A DNA stretch of 64,000 bases from Pseudomonas mandelii. Lineage in GTDB: Bacteria; Pseudomonadota; Gammaproteobacteria; Pseudomonadales; Pseudomonadaceae. The stretch covers positions 5,177,501 through 5,241,500 of the forward strand of contig NZ_LT629796.1 of assembly GCF_900106065.1 (NCBI RefSeq), read 5' to 3'. The notes beneath the pieces were generated by a model, which made no database searches, was not told the DNA's origin, and saw only the letters and a list, made by a program, of their open reading frames with translations. The translations under genes were made by a program, and so were the position numbers. Positions 32,205 through 42,585 of this stretch are shown one piece after another; within the stretch, counting starts at the first letter, position 1, and each line of letters starts with the position of its first letter.

Positions 32205-32329
32205 ATTCTCACTGCTTACACAACCGCCACCTCGTCAATGCCGCTCTTCGATCTCGACAACGGTCATGCTCCACTCCTGCCAATTCATAGAAGGCAGCGT
32301 GTCTGACTGTCCCATGAAGCTGACAAGAT

Positions 32330-32364
32330 AACGGGCGATGAGGTCATCATCGCCCGTTTTCTTT
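32330..32364 (-). terminator. Hairpin after the ycaC-like gene
   Basis: AACGGGCGATGA and TCATCGCCCGTT pair around a short loop. On the minus strand the second arm ends in TT only; on the plus strand it ends TTTTC. It directly follows the stop at 32363. Confidence 0.6.
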
Positions 32365-32995
32365 ATGCCTGGCGCGCTGCCATGGCCGAGTAGCTGTTCA
32401 TCAGGTTGCGATAGTTCGGAATGCGCTGGGACAGCAAGTTGCCCAGGCCTTCGATGTCGTTGCGCCAGTCGCCCTGCAACTCGCAGGCGACCGAGAACCA
32501 GTTCATCATTTGCGCACCGGCTTGCGTCATGCGGTTCCACGCCGCCTGTTGCACGGTGGTGTTGAAGGTGCCGGAAGAATCCGTGACCACGAACACTTCA
32601 AACCCTTCAGCCAGGGCCGACAGCGTCGGGAAGGTCACGCACACATCGGTCACGACACCGGCAATGATCAGTTGTTTGCGGCCGGTCGCCTTGATCGCCT
32701 TGACGAAGTCTTCGTTGTCCCAGGCGTTGATCTGGCCAGGACGGGCAATGTAGGGCGCGTCCGGAAACATTTCCTTGAGCTCCGGGACCAGCGGACCATT
32801 GGGGCCTTGTTCGAAACTGGTGGTCAGGATGGTCGGCAGTTCGAAGAACTTGGCCACGTCAGCCAGAGCCAGCACATTGTTCTTGAACTCGTTCGGCGAG
32901 AAGTCCTGCACCAGGGAGATCAGACCGGTCTGGTGGTCGATCATCAGGACTACGGCGTCGTCTTTGTTCAGGCGGTTGTATGTGGCGTTGCTCAT
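32363..32995 (-). CDS. ycaC: YcaC-like isochorismatase-family hydrolase
   Basis: The 210-aa protein is a cysteine hydrolase with Asp20 (LMIDHQTG), the cis-peptide GVVTDVCV and the nucleophile Cys119. The ARPGQINAWDNEDF segment is the signature of the YcaC subgroup. The natural substrate of YcaC is not established. AAAGGA precedes the ATG. It lies between the betaine-binding and VOC genes and has its own hairpin. The symbol denotes the subgroup. Confidence 0.82.
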   Translation of the reverse strand: MSNATYNRLNKDDAVVLMIDHQTGLISLVQDFSPNEFKNNVLALADVAKFFELPTILTTSFEQGPNGPLVPELKEMFPDAPYIARPGQINAWDNEDFVKAIKATGRKQLIIAGVVTDVCVTFPTLSALAEGFEVFVVTDSSGTFNTTVQQAAWNRMTQAGAQMMNWFSVACELQGDWRNDIEGLGNLLSQRIPNYRNLMNSYSAMAARQA

Positions 32996-33158
32996 GATGA
33001 AATCCTTTCTCTGTAGGGGTAAGTGGCTTCGTTCAACATGGGCTCAGATTAATGATCTACAGGAAAGGGAAAAAGAGGGTGAAAACGGTTTGACTGTCAA
33101 CTCGGATGGGACAATCGAGGCCCACTCCCGCGAAAGCGGACATTCACCGCAGCCCCAT

Positions 33159-33614
33159 TCAGGCAAACGCATCCTCGATAAAGGCCTCCAACGCCTTGTC
33201 TTCCAATATCTCGATGGAGAAGTGCCCGAAGCGCTTGGGCAGCCAGATGATGCGGGTCCCGGACGGAGATTGCAGGTTCGCGCGGGCGAGTGGTTTTCCG
33301 TTCTCGTCTTCTGGCTGAACACCCGCGGCGATCAATTCGTCATAGGCCTTCTCGATGTCCGGTGTGGAGTAGCAGTGGCGGTAAATCATGCCTTCGCCCG
33401 CGCAATCCAGAAGCGCCTTCAGGTTCCCCGCCAGCGGTTGTACCAGCATGAATCGCTCCGCACCGATCAACGCAATCGCGTAGCGCACGTGCAGACCACC
33501 GCGTTCCCAGACAAGCGTTTTAGAGATCCTGGCTTGCAGTATCTGTGCGTAGTAAGCACAGGCTTCTTCGAGGTTCTTGACCAGTACATCGACGTGACTG
33601 AACTTCAGCTCCAT
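33159..33614 (-). CDS. VOC-family (glyoxalase-like) protein
   Basis: The 151-aa protein has two beta-alpha-beta-beta-beta units of the vicinal-oxygen-chelate fold: HVDVLVKNLEEACAYYAQIL at residues 7-26 and HCYSTPDIEKAYDELIAAGV near residue 80. Metal-ligand positions are His7, possibly His80 and a C-terminal Glu (FSIEIL). Members act on diverse small metabolites or bind them. GGAGGAA precedes the ATG. It is followed by nothing clearly linked. The substrate is unknown. Confidence 0.78.
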   Translation of the reverse strand: MELKFSHVDVLVKNLEEACAYYAQILQARISKTLVWERGGLHVRYAIALIGAERFMLVQPLAGNLKALLDCAGEGMIYRHCYSTPDIEKAYDELIAAGVQPEDENGKPLARANLQSPSGTRIIWLPKRFGHFSIEILEDKALEAFIEDAFA

Positions 33615-33665
33615 TGCATTCCTCCGGTTGAACCCGTGTCCATGGTAACGACCGCTGCCTCGGCA

Positions 33666-34625
33666 TTAGAAGAATTTTCGTGTGGCCTTGGTTGCCCGTC
33701 CATGAGGCAGCGATGCACTTGCTTCTGCTGCACTATGGCGTCGGTCTGCTCGCCTGAGCACGGCACTGAGCAAACGCTGTCCGTATAAACCGACGCCAAG
33801 CCCCGATACGATGAGAACGACAGCAACGATTTTGTTGAATGACAGGGGCTCATTGAAAATCATGACTGAACCCAGCAGTCCGAATACCGGCACCAATAAC
33901 GATAACGGCGCGACGGTAGACACTGGGTATCGTTTCAGGAGTGAATTCCACACCCAGTAGCCGAACAGGGTGTTGGGGTAGACCTGGAACAGGATCGACA
34001 GGACGGCACGGTAGTCGAGTTGATTCACCAATGCGCTGTAACCCGTCGAGCCGTTGACCGCGTAATCAAGCGCGAAAAGAGGGATGGGCGAAAAAGCACT
34101 GGACCACACCAGGAAAGCAAAGACCTGAGTTGTTCTGGCTTTTTTGTTGATTACGTTGGCCGCACTCCAGGCCACCGCGCCCAGCAGCACCAGCATCAGC
34201 CCTGCCGTCGTCACTGTCCCGTCAACAATCGAGATGATGCTCAACAAGCCACAGAAGGCGATGCCCATGCCCGCCAGTTGGTAGCGGGAAATGGTCTCCT
34301 TGAATACCCATGAGCCCAGCAGAATCGTGAAAAAAGCGCTGAACTGAAGCACCAGCGAAGCGATGCCAGCGGAGAGGCCCGACTTGATACCAAGGTTGAC
34401 GACGCCCCAGAGTCCTATGCCGAAGACCAGACCGTAACCAATGATGTAGCGCCACTGTACATCGGGTTTCGGAATGAAAAAGATCGCTGGAAGTGCGCAA
34501 AGCGTAAAGCGAATGCCGGCAAGAATCAGCGGGTCAACGGTGGTGAGGCCCAGTTTGATCACTGAAAAATTCACACCCCAGATGGCCGTAATCGAGATGG
34601 CGAGTAGCAGGTGCCTGGCTTTCAT
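33666..34625 (-). CDS. EamA/DMT-family transporter
   Basis: The 319-aa inner-membrane protein has ten predicted helices in two five-helix EamA repeats (first: LLLAISITAIWGVNFSVIKL; second: GLMLVLLGAVAWSAANVINK). This is the O-acetylserine/YdcZ-like exporter group EamA. Its ATG overlaps the stop of the MFS gene as ATGA and has an AAGGAAG site, so the two exporters are coupled. The upstream open frame beyond 34625 lies inside the MFS gene and is not used. The last 40 residues are basic. Confidence 0.85.
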   Translation of the reverse strand: MKARHLLLAISITAIWGVNFSVIKLGLTTVDPLILAGIRFTLCALPAIFFIPKPDVQWRYIIGYGLVFGIGLWGVVNLGIKSGLSAGIASLVLQFSAFFTILLGSWVFKETISRYQLAGMGIAFCGLLSIISIVDGTVTTAGLMLVLLGAVAWSAANVINKKARTTQVFAFLVWSSAFSPIPLFALDYAVNGSTGYSALVNQLDYRAVLSILFQVYPNTLFGYWVWNSLLKRYPVSTVAPLSLLVPVFGLLGSVMIFNEPLSFNKIVAVVLIVSGLGVGLYGQRLLSAVLRRADRRHSAAEASASLPHGRATKATRKFF

Positions 34626-35905
34626 GCTGATCTTCCTTGATTGGTCGGTGATAGGTGACTCGTAAAAATCCACAGCGCCAAAGCCGCAGCGCTGATCAAG
34701 GCGCCAAGCACGCTTGTTGCCATCCAGCCCCAACGCGCATAAACCTGGGTTGCGGCGACCGCCCCCAGCGCACTGCCGACCGAGTAGAAGCACATGTAGG
34801 CGCCGACCATCCGACTTTGCGCGTCGGGTCGTGCCGCAAAAATGAAGCTCTGATTGGTGACGTGCACGGCTTGCACCGCGAAGTCGAGCACGACCACGCC
34901 GAAAACCAGCGCGATCAGGGACGTCTCGGCAAAACTGATGGGCAACCAGGAAAGCGCCAGGAGCCCCAGCGAAAGGCCGGTCACGCGTTGACCCCAACCT
35001 CTATCGGCCCACTGGCCGGCTCTTCTGGCAGCCAGGGCGCCGGCAACGCCCGCCAGGCCAAACAGGCCGATGGCCGTGTGTGAAAGCGACAGCGGCGGAG
35101 CACTTAACGGCAGCACCATAGAGGTCCACAGCACTGAAAAAGCGGCAAAGATCAGCAAGGCCAACAGGCCCCTGGCCCACAAAACCGGTTCGGTCATGAA
35201 CAGCTTGAAGAGCGACCGGATCAGCGCGAGGTAGGTGTCATGATTGCGTGGCAACGCCGTGGCGGGCACCACTTTCCACAGGACCGCCGCGAGGGTCAGC
35301 ATCAATCCTGAGGACACGAAATAGACGGCGCGCCAGCCCGCCAGATCGGCGATCAGCCCAGAGATAAACCGCGCCAGAAGAATGCCCAGGACAACTCCGC
35401 TTGTTAGGGTCCCCACGGCCTGCCCGCGTTGTGAGGGCGTTGCGAGCGCGGCGGCATAGGCTACAAGCACCTGAACCACCACGGCGAGTAAGCCCATCAC
35501 AATCATGGCGCCCAAGAGAGCCAGCCACTGCTGTGAAGCGCCGACGGCCGCCAGCGCGAGGGCAGACAGCATCACTTGAGTCAAAATCAGCCGTTTACGG
35601 TTGACCCTGTCGCCCAGCGGTACGATGAACAACAACCCCAGCGCGTATCCGGCCTGAGTGGCCGTCACCACGAACCCGATCACACCTGAAGTGACCCCCA
35701 GGCTTTTAGCCATCGAGGCGAGCAAGGGTTGGGCAAAGTAAACATTGGCGACGGCCAGCGCGCAGGTGACAGAAAACAATAACGTGAGTGACGGAGAAAG
35801 CCCCGAGGATTGGCCAGTCCTACTGCATTCTCCGGTTTCCGCAGGCGGCAATCCCACAGGCTGCCCGGTGCTACGTTTGGCTATTGCGTCGGCATCTGCT
35901 GTCAT
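34622..35905 (-). CDS. Major facilitator superfamily exporter
   Basis: The 427-aa protein has twelve predicted helices with the MFS loop GDRVNRKRLIL after helix 2 and GQWADRGWGQRV after helix 8. It is of the sugar/drug efflux (YnfM/AraJ-like) branch. The ATG at 35905 was chosen because GGAGGCG lies just before it; the ATG four codons earlier contains that site. It forms a coupled pair with the EamA gene and is divergent from an HxlR regulator with a shared inverted repeat, a common arrangement for redox or toxicant-responsive exporters. Confidence 0.83.
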   Translation of the reverse strand: MTADADAIAKRSTGQPVGLPPAETGECSRTGQSSGLSPSLTLLFSVTCALAVANVYFAQPLLASMAKSLGVTSGVIGFVVTATQAGYALGLLFIVPLGDRVNRKRLILTQVMLSALALAAVGASQQWLALLGAMIVMGLLAVVVQVLVAYAAALATPSQRGQAVGTLTSGVVLGILLARFISGLIADLAGWRAVYFVSSGLMLTLAAVLWKVVPATALPRNHDTYLALIRSLFKLFMTEPVLWARGLLALLIFAAFSVLWTSMVLPLSAPPLSLSHTAIGLFGLAGVAGALAARRAGQWADRGWGQRVTGLSLGLLALSWLPISFAETSLIALVFGVVVLDFAVQAVHVTNQSFIFAARPDAQSRMVGAYMCFYSVGSALGAVAATQVYARWGWMATSVLGALISAAALALWIFTSHLSPTNQGRSA

Positions 35906-35924
35906 AAGCGCCTCCATGGCGTTA

Positions 35925-35988
35925 AGCTAGTTGCAATTAAAAACCGGATTCGATTATTGCTGAATCAAGTTTCAAATTGCAACCAGCT
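35925..35988. promoter_or_regulatory. Inverted-repeat operator between MFS and HxlR genes
   Basis: AGCTAGTTGCAATT (35925-35938) matches the complement of AATTGCAACCAGCT (35975-35988) at 13 of 14 positions. The two half-sites are 36 bp apart and each lies close to one divergent gene. HxlR binding is inferred. Confidence 0.55.
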
Positions 35989-36030
35989 TGGTCGGCAGAC
36001 TTGGCAACCGTTATCCAAAAGGTAAATACG

Positions 36031-36489
36031 ATGGTCGAAGGCACTTCACCGCAAAGCAGCGAATGCCCGGTAGCAAGAACACTTGAGGTGATTGGGGATC
36101 GCTGGTCGCTGATGATCCTTCGCGACGCCTTTGACGATATTCGCCGATTCAGCGAATTTCAGAAGAGCCTGGGCGTGGCCAAAAATATCCTGGCCTCGCG
36201 ACTGAAAGCATTGGTTGAAGTCGGGGTCTTCGACGTTCGACCGGCGTCAGATGGAAGCGCCTACAAGGAGTACGTCCTGACGGACAAAGGACGTGAGATC
36301 TTTCCGGTGGTGGTCAGCATGAGGCAGTGGGGCGAACGTTTCCTGTTCCAGCCGCAGGAAACGCGTTCTGTACTGTTGGACAACGCGACCGGCCAGGCTC
36401 TGATGCCGATGGATGTTCGTTCATCAAGCGGGCAAAAACTGGGGCCTTCTGACTGCCACAGGGTGAGACTTGTCGACGGCGAGTCGTGA
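36031..36489 (+). CDS. HxlR-family transcriptional regulator
   Basis: The 152-aa protein has the HxlR winged helix: CPVARTLEVIGDRWSLMILRD with its Cys11, then RRFSEFQKSLGVAKNILASRLKALVEVGVFD, and the wing YVLTDKGREI. In several HxlR proteins the N-terminal Cys senses electrophiles or redox. The ATG at 36031 has AAAGG upstream. It is divergent from the MFS/EamA pair and probably controls it. Confidence 0.88.
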   Translation: MVEGTSPQSSECPVARTLEVIGDRWSLMILRDAFDDIRRFSEFQKSLGVAKNILASRLKALVEVGVFDVRPASDGSAYKEYVLTDKGREIFPVVVSMRQWGERFLFQPQETRSVLLDNATGQALMPMDVRSSSGQKLGPSDCHRVRLVDGES

Positions 36490-36523
36490 AACAACAGCAG
36501 TCGAGTTAGCTGCTCGAAGTTCG

Positions 36524-36970
36524 CTATCCGCGGTTATTGCGCAAGATGGAAAAATTCAACGCTGCCGCCACACAAAGCCACACAAGGTAGGGGAACAGGA
36601 TCAAGCCTGTGATCACATCTAGCCGCATCGCCATCACCACCATCGCTGCGACCACCAGCCAGAGCAGCGTCAGGATCACCATCGCGGCGAAAATGCGGTG
36701 TGCGCCGAAAAACACCGGTGTCCACAGCGTATTCAGGGCAATTTGCGCCGCCCATAACGCCAGCACCACCTGACTTCCAGGTATCAGGGACAACCGGTAA
36801 CCGGCCCAGGCGAGCAACAGATAGATAATCGACCAGGCGACGGGAAACAGCCAGTTGGGTGGCGTGAAGCTCGGTTTGACGAGTGATTCGTACCACTGGC
36901 CCGGTTTGAAAAGAAGGCCAGTACTGGCCGCCGCGCCGCAGGCTAAAAGAAAAATCAGAAAGGTCATCAT
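36524..36970 (-). CDS. tspO: TspO/MBR-family membrane protein
   Basis: The 148-aa protein has five membrane helices and the TspO signature GQWYESLVKPSFTPPNWLFPVAW (given as GQWYESLVKPSFTPP then NWLFPVAW). WTPVFFGAHRIF and LILFPYLVWLCVAAALNFSI line the porphyrin/cholesterol pocket in this family. In bacteria TspO binds porphyrins and is linked to oxidative and light stress. Two adjacent ATGs at 36970 and 36967 are possible; the second has better spacing from AAGGA. It converges with the HxlR gene. Confidence 0.9.
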   Translation of the reverse strand: MMTFLIFLLACGAAASTGLLFKPGQWYESLVKPSFTPPNWLFPVAWSIIYLLLAWAGYRLSLIPGSQVVLALWAAQIALNTLWTPVFFGAHRIFAAMVILTLLWLVVAAMVVMAMRLDVITGLILFPYLVWLCVAAALNFSILRNNRG

Positions 36971-37030
36971 CAGTCCTTCGTTGAGGTCAGCTGTGTGGGG
37001 GTTGTAAAAACCGGTCGGCCATTCATGCCG

Positions 37031-37846
37031 CTAGGCGCCCGGTACGCCTGGCACATCCATGTTGATCTTGCGCCAGGCGGCTTCGGACAAGCTGTACACC
37101 GAAAAGGCGATCAATCCCAGGGCCATCACCATCAAGATGACGCCGCCGGCCGGCAGGTTCTGCAGCGCATCGAGGGCCTCCTTCATTCCGGGCGGGTCCA
37201 TGGCTTTATAGCGGGAGCCGCTGATGATCAGCAACAGCGCTATTTCGATGAACACGACGCCACGGGCGATAAGACCGAATCGAGACACCGGACGGACGTA
37301 GCGCATGACGTCTTCGTCCGCTTCGAAATATTTCTCAAACGACGACTTCCAGCCCTTGATGATGTGAGCAATGCCTACGCCCAGAGGGATGAGCGCGACG
37401 AGGTAGACCACGACATTCGAGTGTTCCCAGGACAACAGGTGCGCCAGTAGATCCTTGGTCTGCCCACCGCCGGAATCGCCCGAGCTGCTGATGCCGCTGA
37501 TGAGCAAGCCCAACGCAAAAAACGCCAGCGCGCCGTTGACCAAACCTCCTGCCAACAGTCCTGCCCGAATGACCAACCCCTTCATTTCGTGACCGTGATG
37601 ATCAACGTCGCGCAGGGCTTGCAGCACTCGCCAACAGGCGAAGGCGAGCAGGCCTGCCACCACCAATCCGACTAAAACGTAACCGAAAGGCTGGCTTAAC
37701 ACGGCCTCCAGGCTCCTGTGACTGTCTTTGGGTTTTGTCGAATCTTGAGCCGCCAGCAGCGCGAAGATGCCAATGATCAGGTAAAGAACGCCGCGAGCGG
37801 CATAGCCTCCCCGAGCGAGTACAACAAGGCTTTGGTGCGCAGACAT
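37031..37846 (-). CDS. DUF1206 membrane protein
   Basis: The 271-aa protein has three tandem pairs of helices, as DUF1206 proteins do: ARGGYAARGVLYLIIGIFAL, then VIRAGLLAGGLVNGALAFFA, then ARGVVFIEIALLLIISGSRY. Each pair starts with an Arg-Gly (ARG) turn. It lies in the inner membrane. The function is unknown. It lies 60 bp before tspO on the same strand. Confidence 0.88.
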   Translation of the reverse strand: MSAHQSLVVLARGGYAARGVLYLIIGIFALLAAQDSTKPKDSHRSLEAVLSQPFGYVLVGLVVAGLLAFACWRVLQALRDVDHHGHEMKGLVIRAGLLAGGLVNGALAFFALGLLISGISSSGDSGGGQTKDLLAHLLSWEHSNVVVYLVALIPLGVGIAHIIKGWKSSFEKYFEADEDVMRYVRPVSRFGLIARGVVFIEIALLLIISGSRYKAMDPPGMKEALDALQNLPAGGVILMVMALGLIAFSVYSLSEAAWRKINMDVPGVPGA

Positions 37847-37943
37847 GAGAGCTCATTCCAGAGAAGTACTACAGGAGCAGACCTTTCAGGCGTGGAGGGG
37901 TTCGATTGAAGATAGGGTTCGACCAACCCCTCGGTCGATATTG

Positions 37944-38885
37944 TCAGGCAGGATTAAGCTCAGGCTGCAGATCAAGTGTTGTCATCTCAGTATCACCCGG
38001 GACAACGGGCGCCCTGAACCTTGCAGCATCACGCGCCGGTGGCATGCCGAACAGGCGTGCATATTCCCGGCTGAATTGTGATGCGCTTTCATACCCCACG
38101 GTGAAGGCAATTGAAGCAGCATCGCGAGGGTCGAACAGCAATAACCAGCGAGCCCTGAGCAGGCGCAGGCGCTTTTGATATTGAATGGGCGTCATACCTG
38201 TGATGGATTTGAAATGCCGATAAAACGCCGCAACGCTCATGTCGGTCATGGTCGCCAGTGGCTCGACGCGAAAGGGTTCGGTGTAGTGCTCACGGATCCA
38301 TTGGGTGGCGCGGCGTATCTGCGCCAGACGGCCATCCGGGCGAGCAATTTCACGCAACATCGGCCCTAGCGGTCCTTGCAAGGCTCGAAACAGAATCTCC
38401 CGCTCAAGCATCGGCGCCAGTACCGCGGCTTCGTTTGGGCGGTCCATCAGCCGCATCATGCGCAACCAGGCGTCGATCATTTCAGCCTGTGCCGGCACCG
38501 CCGCAAAGCGGCTTGCGGGTGGCGGCGCGGTCGTCTTGATGTCGGTTGCCAGCAGCGTCGCGATGACGTTCGGGTCCAGGGTCAGGCTGATCGCAAGATA
38601 GGGCAAGCCTGGTCCGCCGGGGTGTATCTCACCGGTGGCGGGCACGTCCACCGGCACGAGGAAGTAAGTCATCGGCAGATACTGATAAACCTGATCGCCG
38701 ATAGACAAGGTTTTCGCACCCTGGAGCACCAGGTGCAGCATCGGCTGATACACCTGGCTCGCACACGCCTCCGCCTGGACCATCGTCACACGCGGCAGCC
38801 CGGTGTCCGTCCACTTGTTTTCCGCGCGCATCACGAGGCGGCGCAGTTCTTCGATCGCAGGATTCATGCGCTGAACATGAGCCAT
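37944..38885 (-). CDS. AraC-family regulator (AraC_N type)
   Basis: The protein, about 313 aa, has the AraC_N effector domain (residues about 20-170: VYQPMLHLVLQGAKTLSIGD and YFLVPVDVPATGEI) and the C-terminal HTH pair (FRVEPLATMTDMSVAAFYRHF and ASIAFTVGYESASQFSREYARLFG). AraC_N members are often divergent from an oxidoreductase or SDR gene that they activate, as here. The start is uncertain: 38885 and 38867 are the best candidates, and the longer open frame overlaps the SDR promoter. Confidence 0.83.
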   Translation of the reverse strand: MAHVQRMNPAIEELRRLVMRAENKWTDTGLPRVTMVQAEACASQVYQPMLHLVLQGAKTLSIGDQVYQYLPMTYFLVPVDVPATGEIHPGGPGLPYLAISLTLDPNVIATLLATDIKTTAPPPASRFAAVPAQAEMIDAWLRMMRLMDRPNEAAVLAPMLEREILFRALQGPLGPMLREIARPDGRLAQIRRATQWIREHYTEPFRVEPLATMTDMSVAAFYRHFKSITGMTPIQYQKRLRLLRARWLLLFDPRDAASIAFTVGYESASQFSREYARLFGMPPARDAARFRAPVVPGDTEMTTLDLQPELNPA

Positions 38886-39064
38886 CGCCGCGAGCAGGGC
38901 AAGCCATGCGAGAAGAATAGGCAAGCATTCGATAACAACTGGCAAACGTTTGTCCTTCGCCTGCCCGGATACTGGGGGCAAGCGGCAGGTTGCGTTCAGG
39001 CCTTCAAAACCTGATGGCAGGCAGACCTGCGATGGATCAATCAACTCAGGTAAAGGTCAGCCTC

Positions 39065-39814
39065 ATGAAACTTGAAGGAAAAATTGCTGTTGTCACGGGC
39101 GCATCGAAAGGCATCGGCGCAGGTATTGCCAAAGCATTGGGCGCGGCAGGAGCAACGGTCGTTGTGAACTACGCGTCGAGCAAAGCCGACGCCGATGCGG
39201 TGGTCGCGCAGATTCAGGGGCAGGGCGGTAAAGCCGTCGCCATTCAGGCGGATATCAGCCAATCAGCCGATGTGGTCCGCCTGTTCGACACGGTCAAGGC
39301 GGACTTCGGGGCGCTGGATATTCTGGTGAACAATGCGGGCGTCGCGGTATTTCAAATGATCGAAGACCTCACCGAGGACGCGTTCCACCAGCAATTCAAT
39401 CTGAATGTGCTCGGGTATCTCCTGGCGGTCCGAGAAGCCGTCAAGCTGCTTGGCCCCTCGGGCAGCATCATCAACATCAGCTCAATTCTCAGCACCGATC
39501 CCTACTTGGCCTCCAGCGTTTATTCGGCCACCAAGGGCGCGGTTGATACATTGACGTTTGCCTTGGCCAGAGAGCTCGGGCCGCGAGGGATCAGGGTCAA
39601 CTCGATCTTGCCCGGTCACACCAATACGCCGGCGACGGAGGGCAACTTCGCCGGAGCGTTTGGTGAACAGCTGATCGCCGGTACGCCGCTTGGCCGTTTC
39701 GGTGAGCCCGAAGACATTGCGCCGCTGGCCGTTTTCCTGGCATCCGACGACTCGCATTGGGTCACCGGCGAATCCATTCGGGCATCGGGTGGTGTTCGTG
39801 GAGTGGGTTACTGA
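39065..39814 (+). CDS. Short-chain dehydrogenase/reductase
   Basis: The 249-aa classical SDR has the cofactor motif TGASKGIGAGIA (residues 11-22), NNAG near residue 89, and the Ser/Tyr-x3-Lys catalytic set (INISS ... YSATK). The C-terminus DDSHWVTGESIRASGGV is typical of the 3-oxoacyl-reductase-like group. The substrate is unknown. The ATG at 39065 gives the usual length, and it is divergent from the AraC gene, its probable activator. Confidence 0.88.
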   Translation: MKLEGKIAVVTGASKGIGAGIAKALGAAGATVVVNYASSKADADAVVAQIQGQGGKAVAIQADISQSADVVRLFDTVKADFGALDILVNNAGVAVFQMIEDLTEDAFHQQFNLNVLGYLLAVREAVKLLGPSGSIINISSILSTDPYLASSVYSATKGAVDTLTFALARELGPRGIRVNSILPGHTNTPATEGNFAGAFGEQLIAGTPLGRFGEPEDIAPLAVFLASDDSHWVTGESIRASGGVRGVGY

Positions 39815-39864
39815 ATACTGTGATGATTGCGACCGGTGCGGGGTGACAGGCACCCGCAAATGAC

Positions 39865-39913
39865 AAAAGGGCCACCCCTCTCCGTATCACTGGATCGAGG
39901 TGGCCCCTTTCAG
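39865..39913. terminator. Bidirectional terminator between SDR and katG
   Basis: AAAAGGGCCACCCCTC and GAGGTGGCCCCTTTC form a stem of about 14 bp with one mismatch, with A residues on one side and T on the other. It serves both convergent genes. Confidence 0.75.
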
Positions 39914-39936
39914 GCGTCACAGATTCAACAACGGCA

Positions 39937-42585
<2,649 letters not shown>

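Noticed and set aside
34626..34997. Extended start of the EamA transporter
   Set aside because: The added residues lie inside the MFS gene and are not membrane-like; the ATGA overlap marks the real start.
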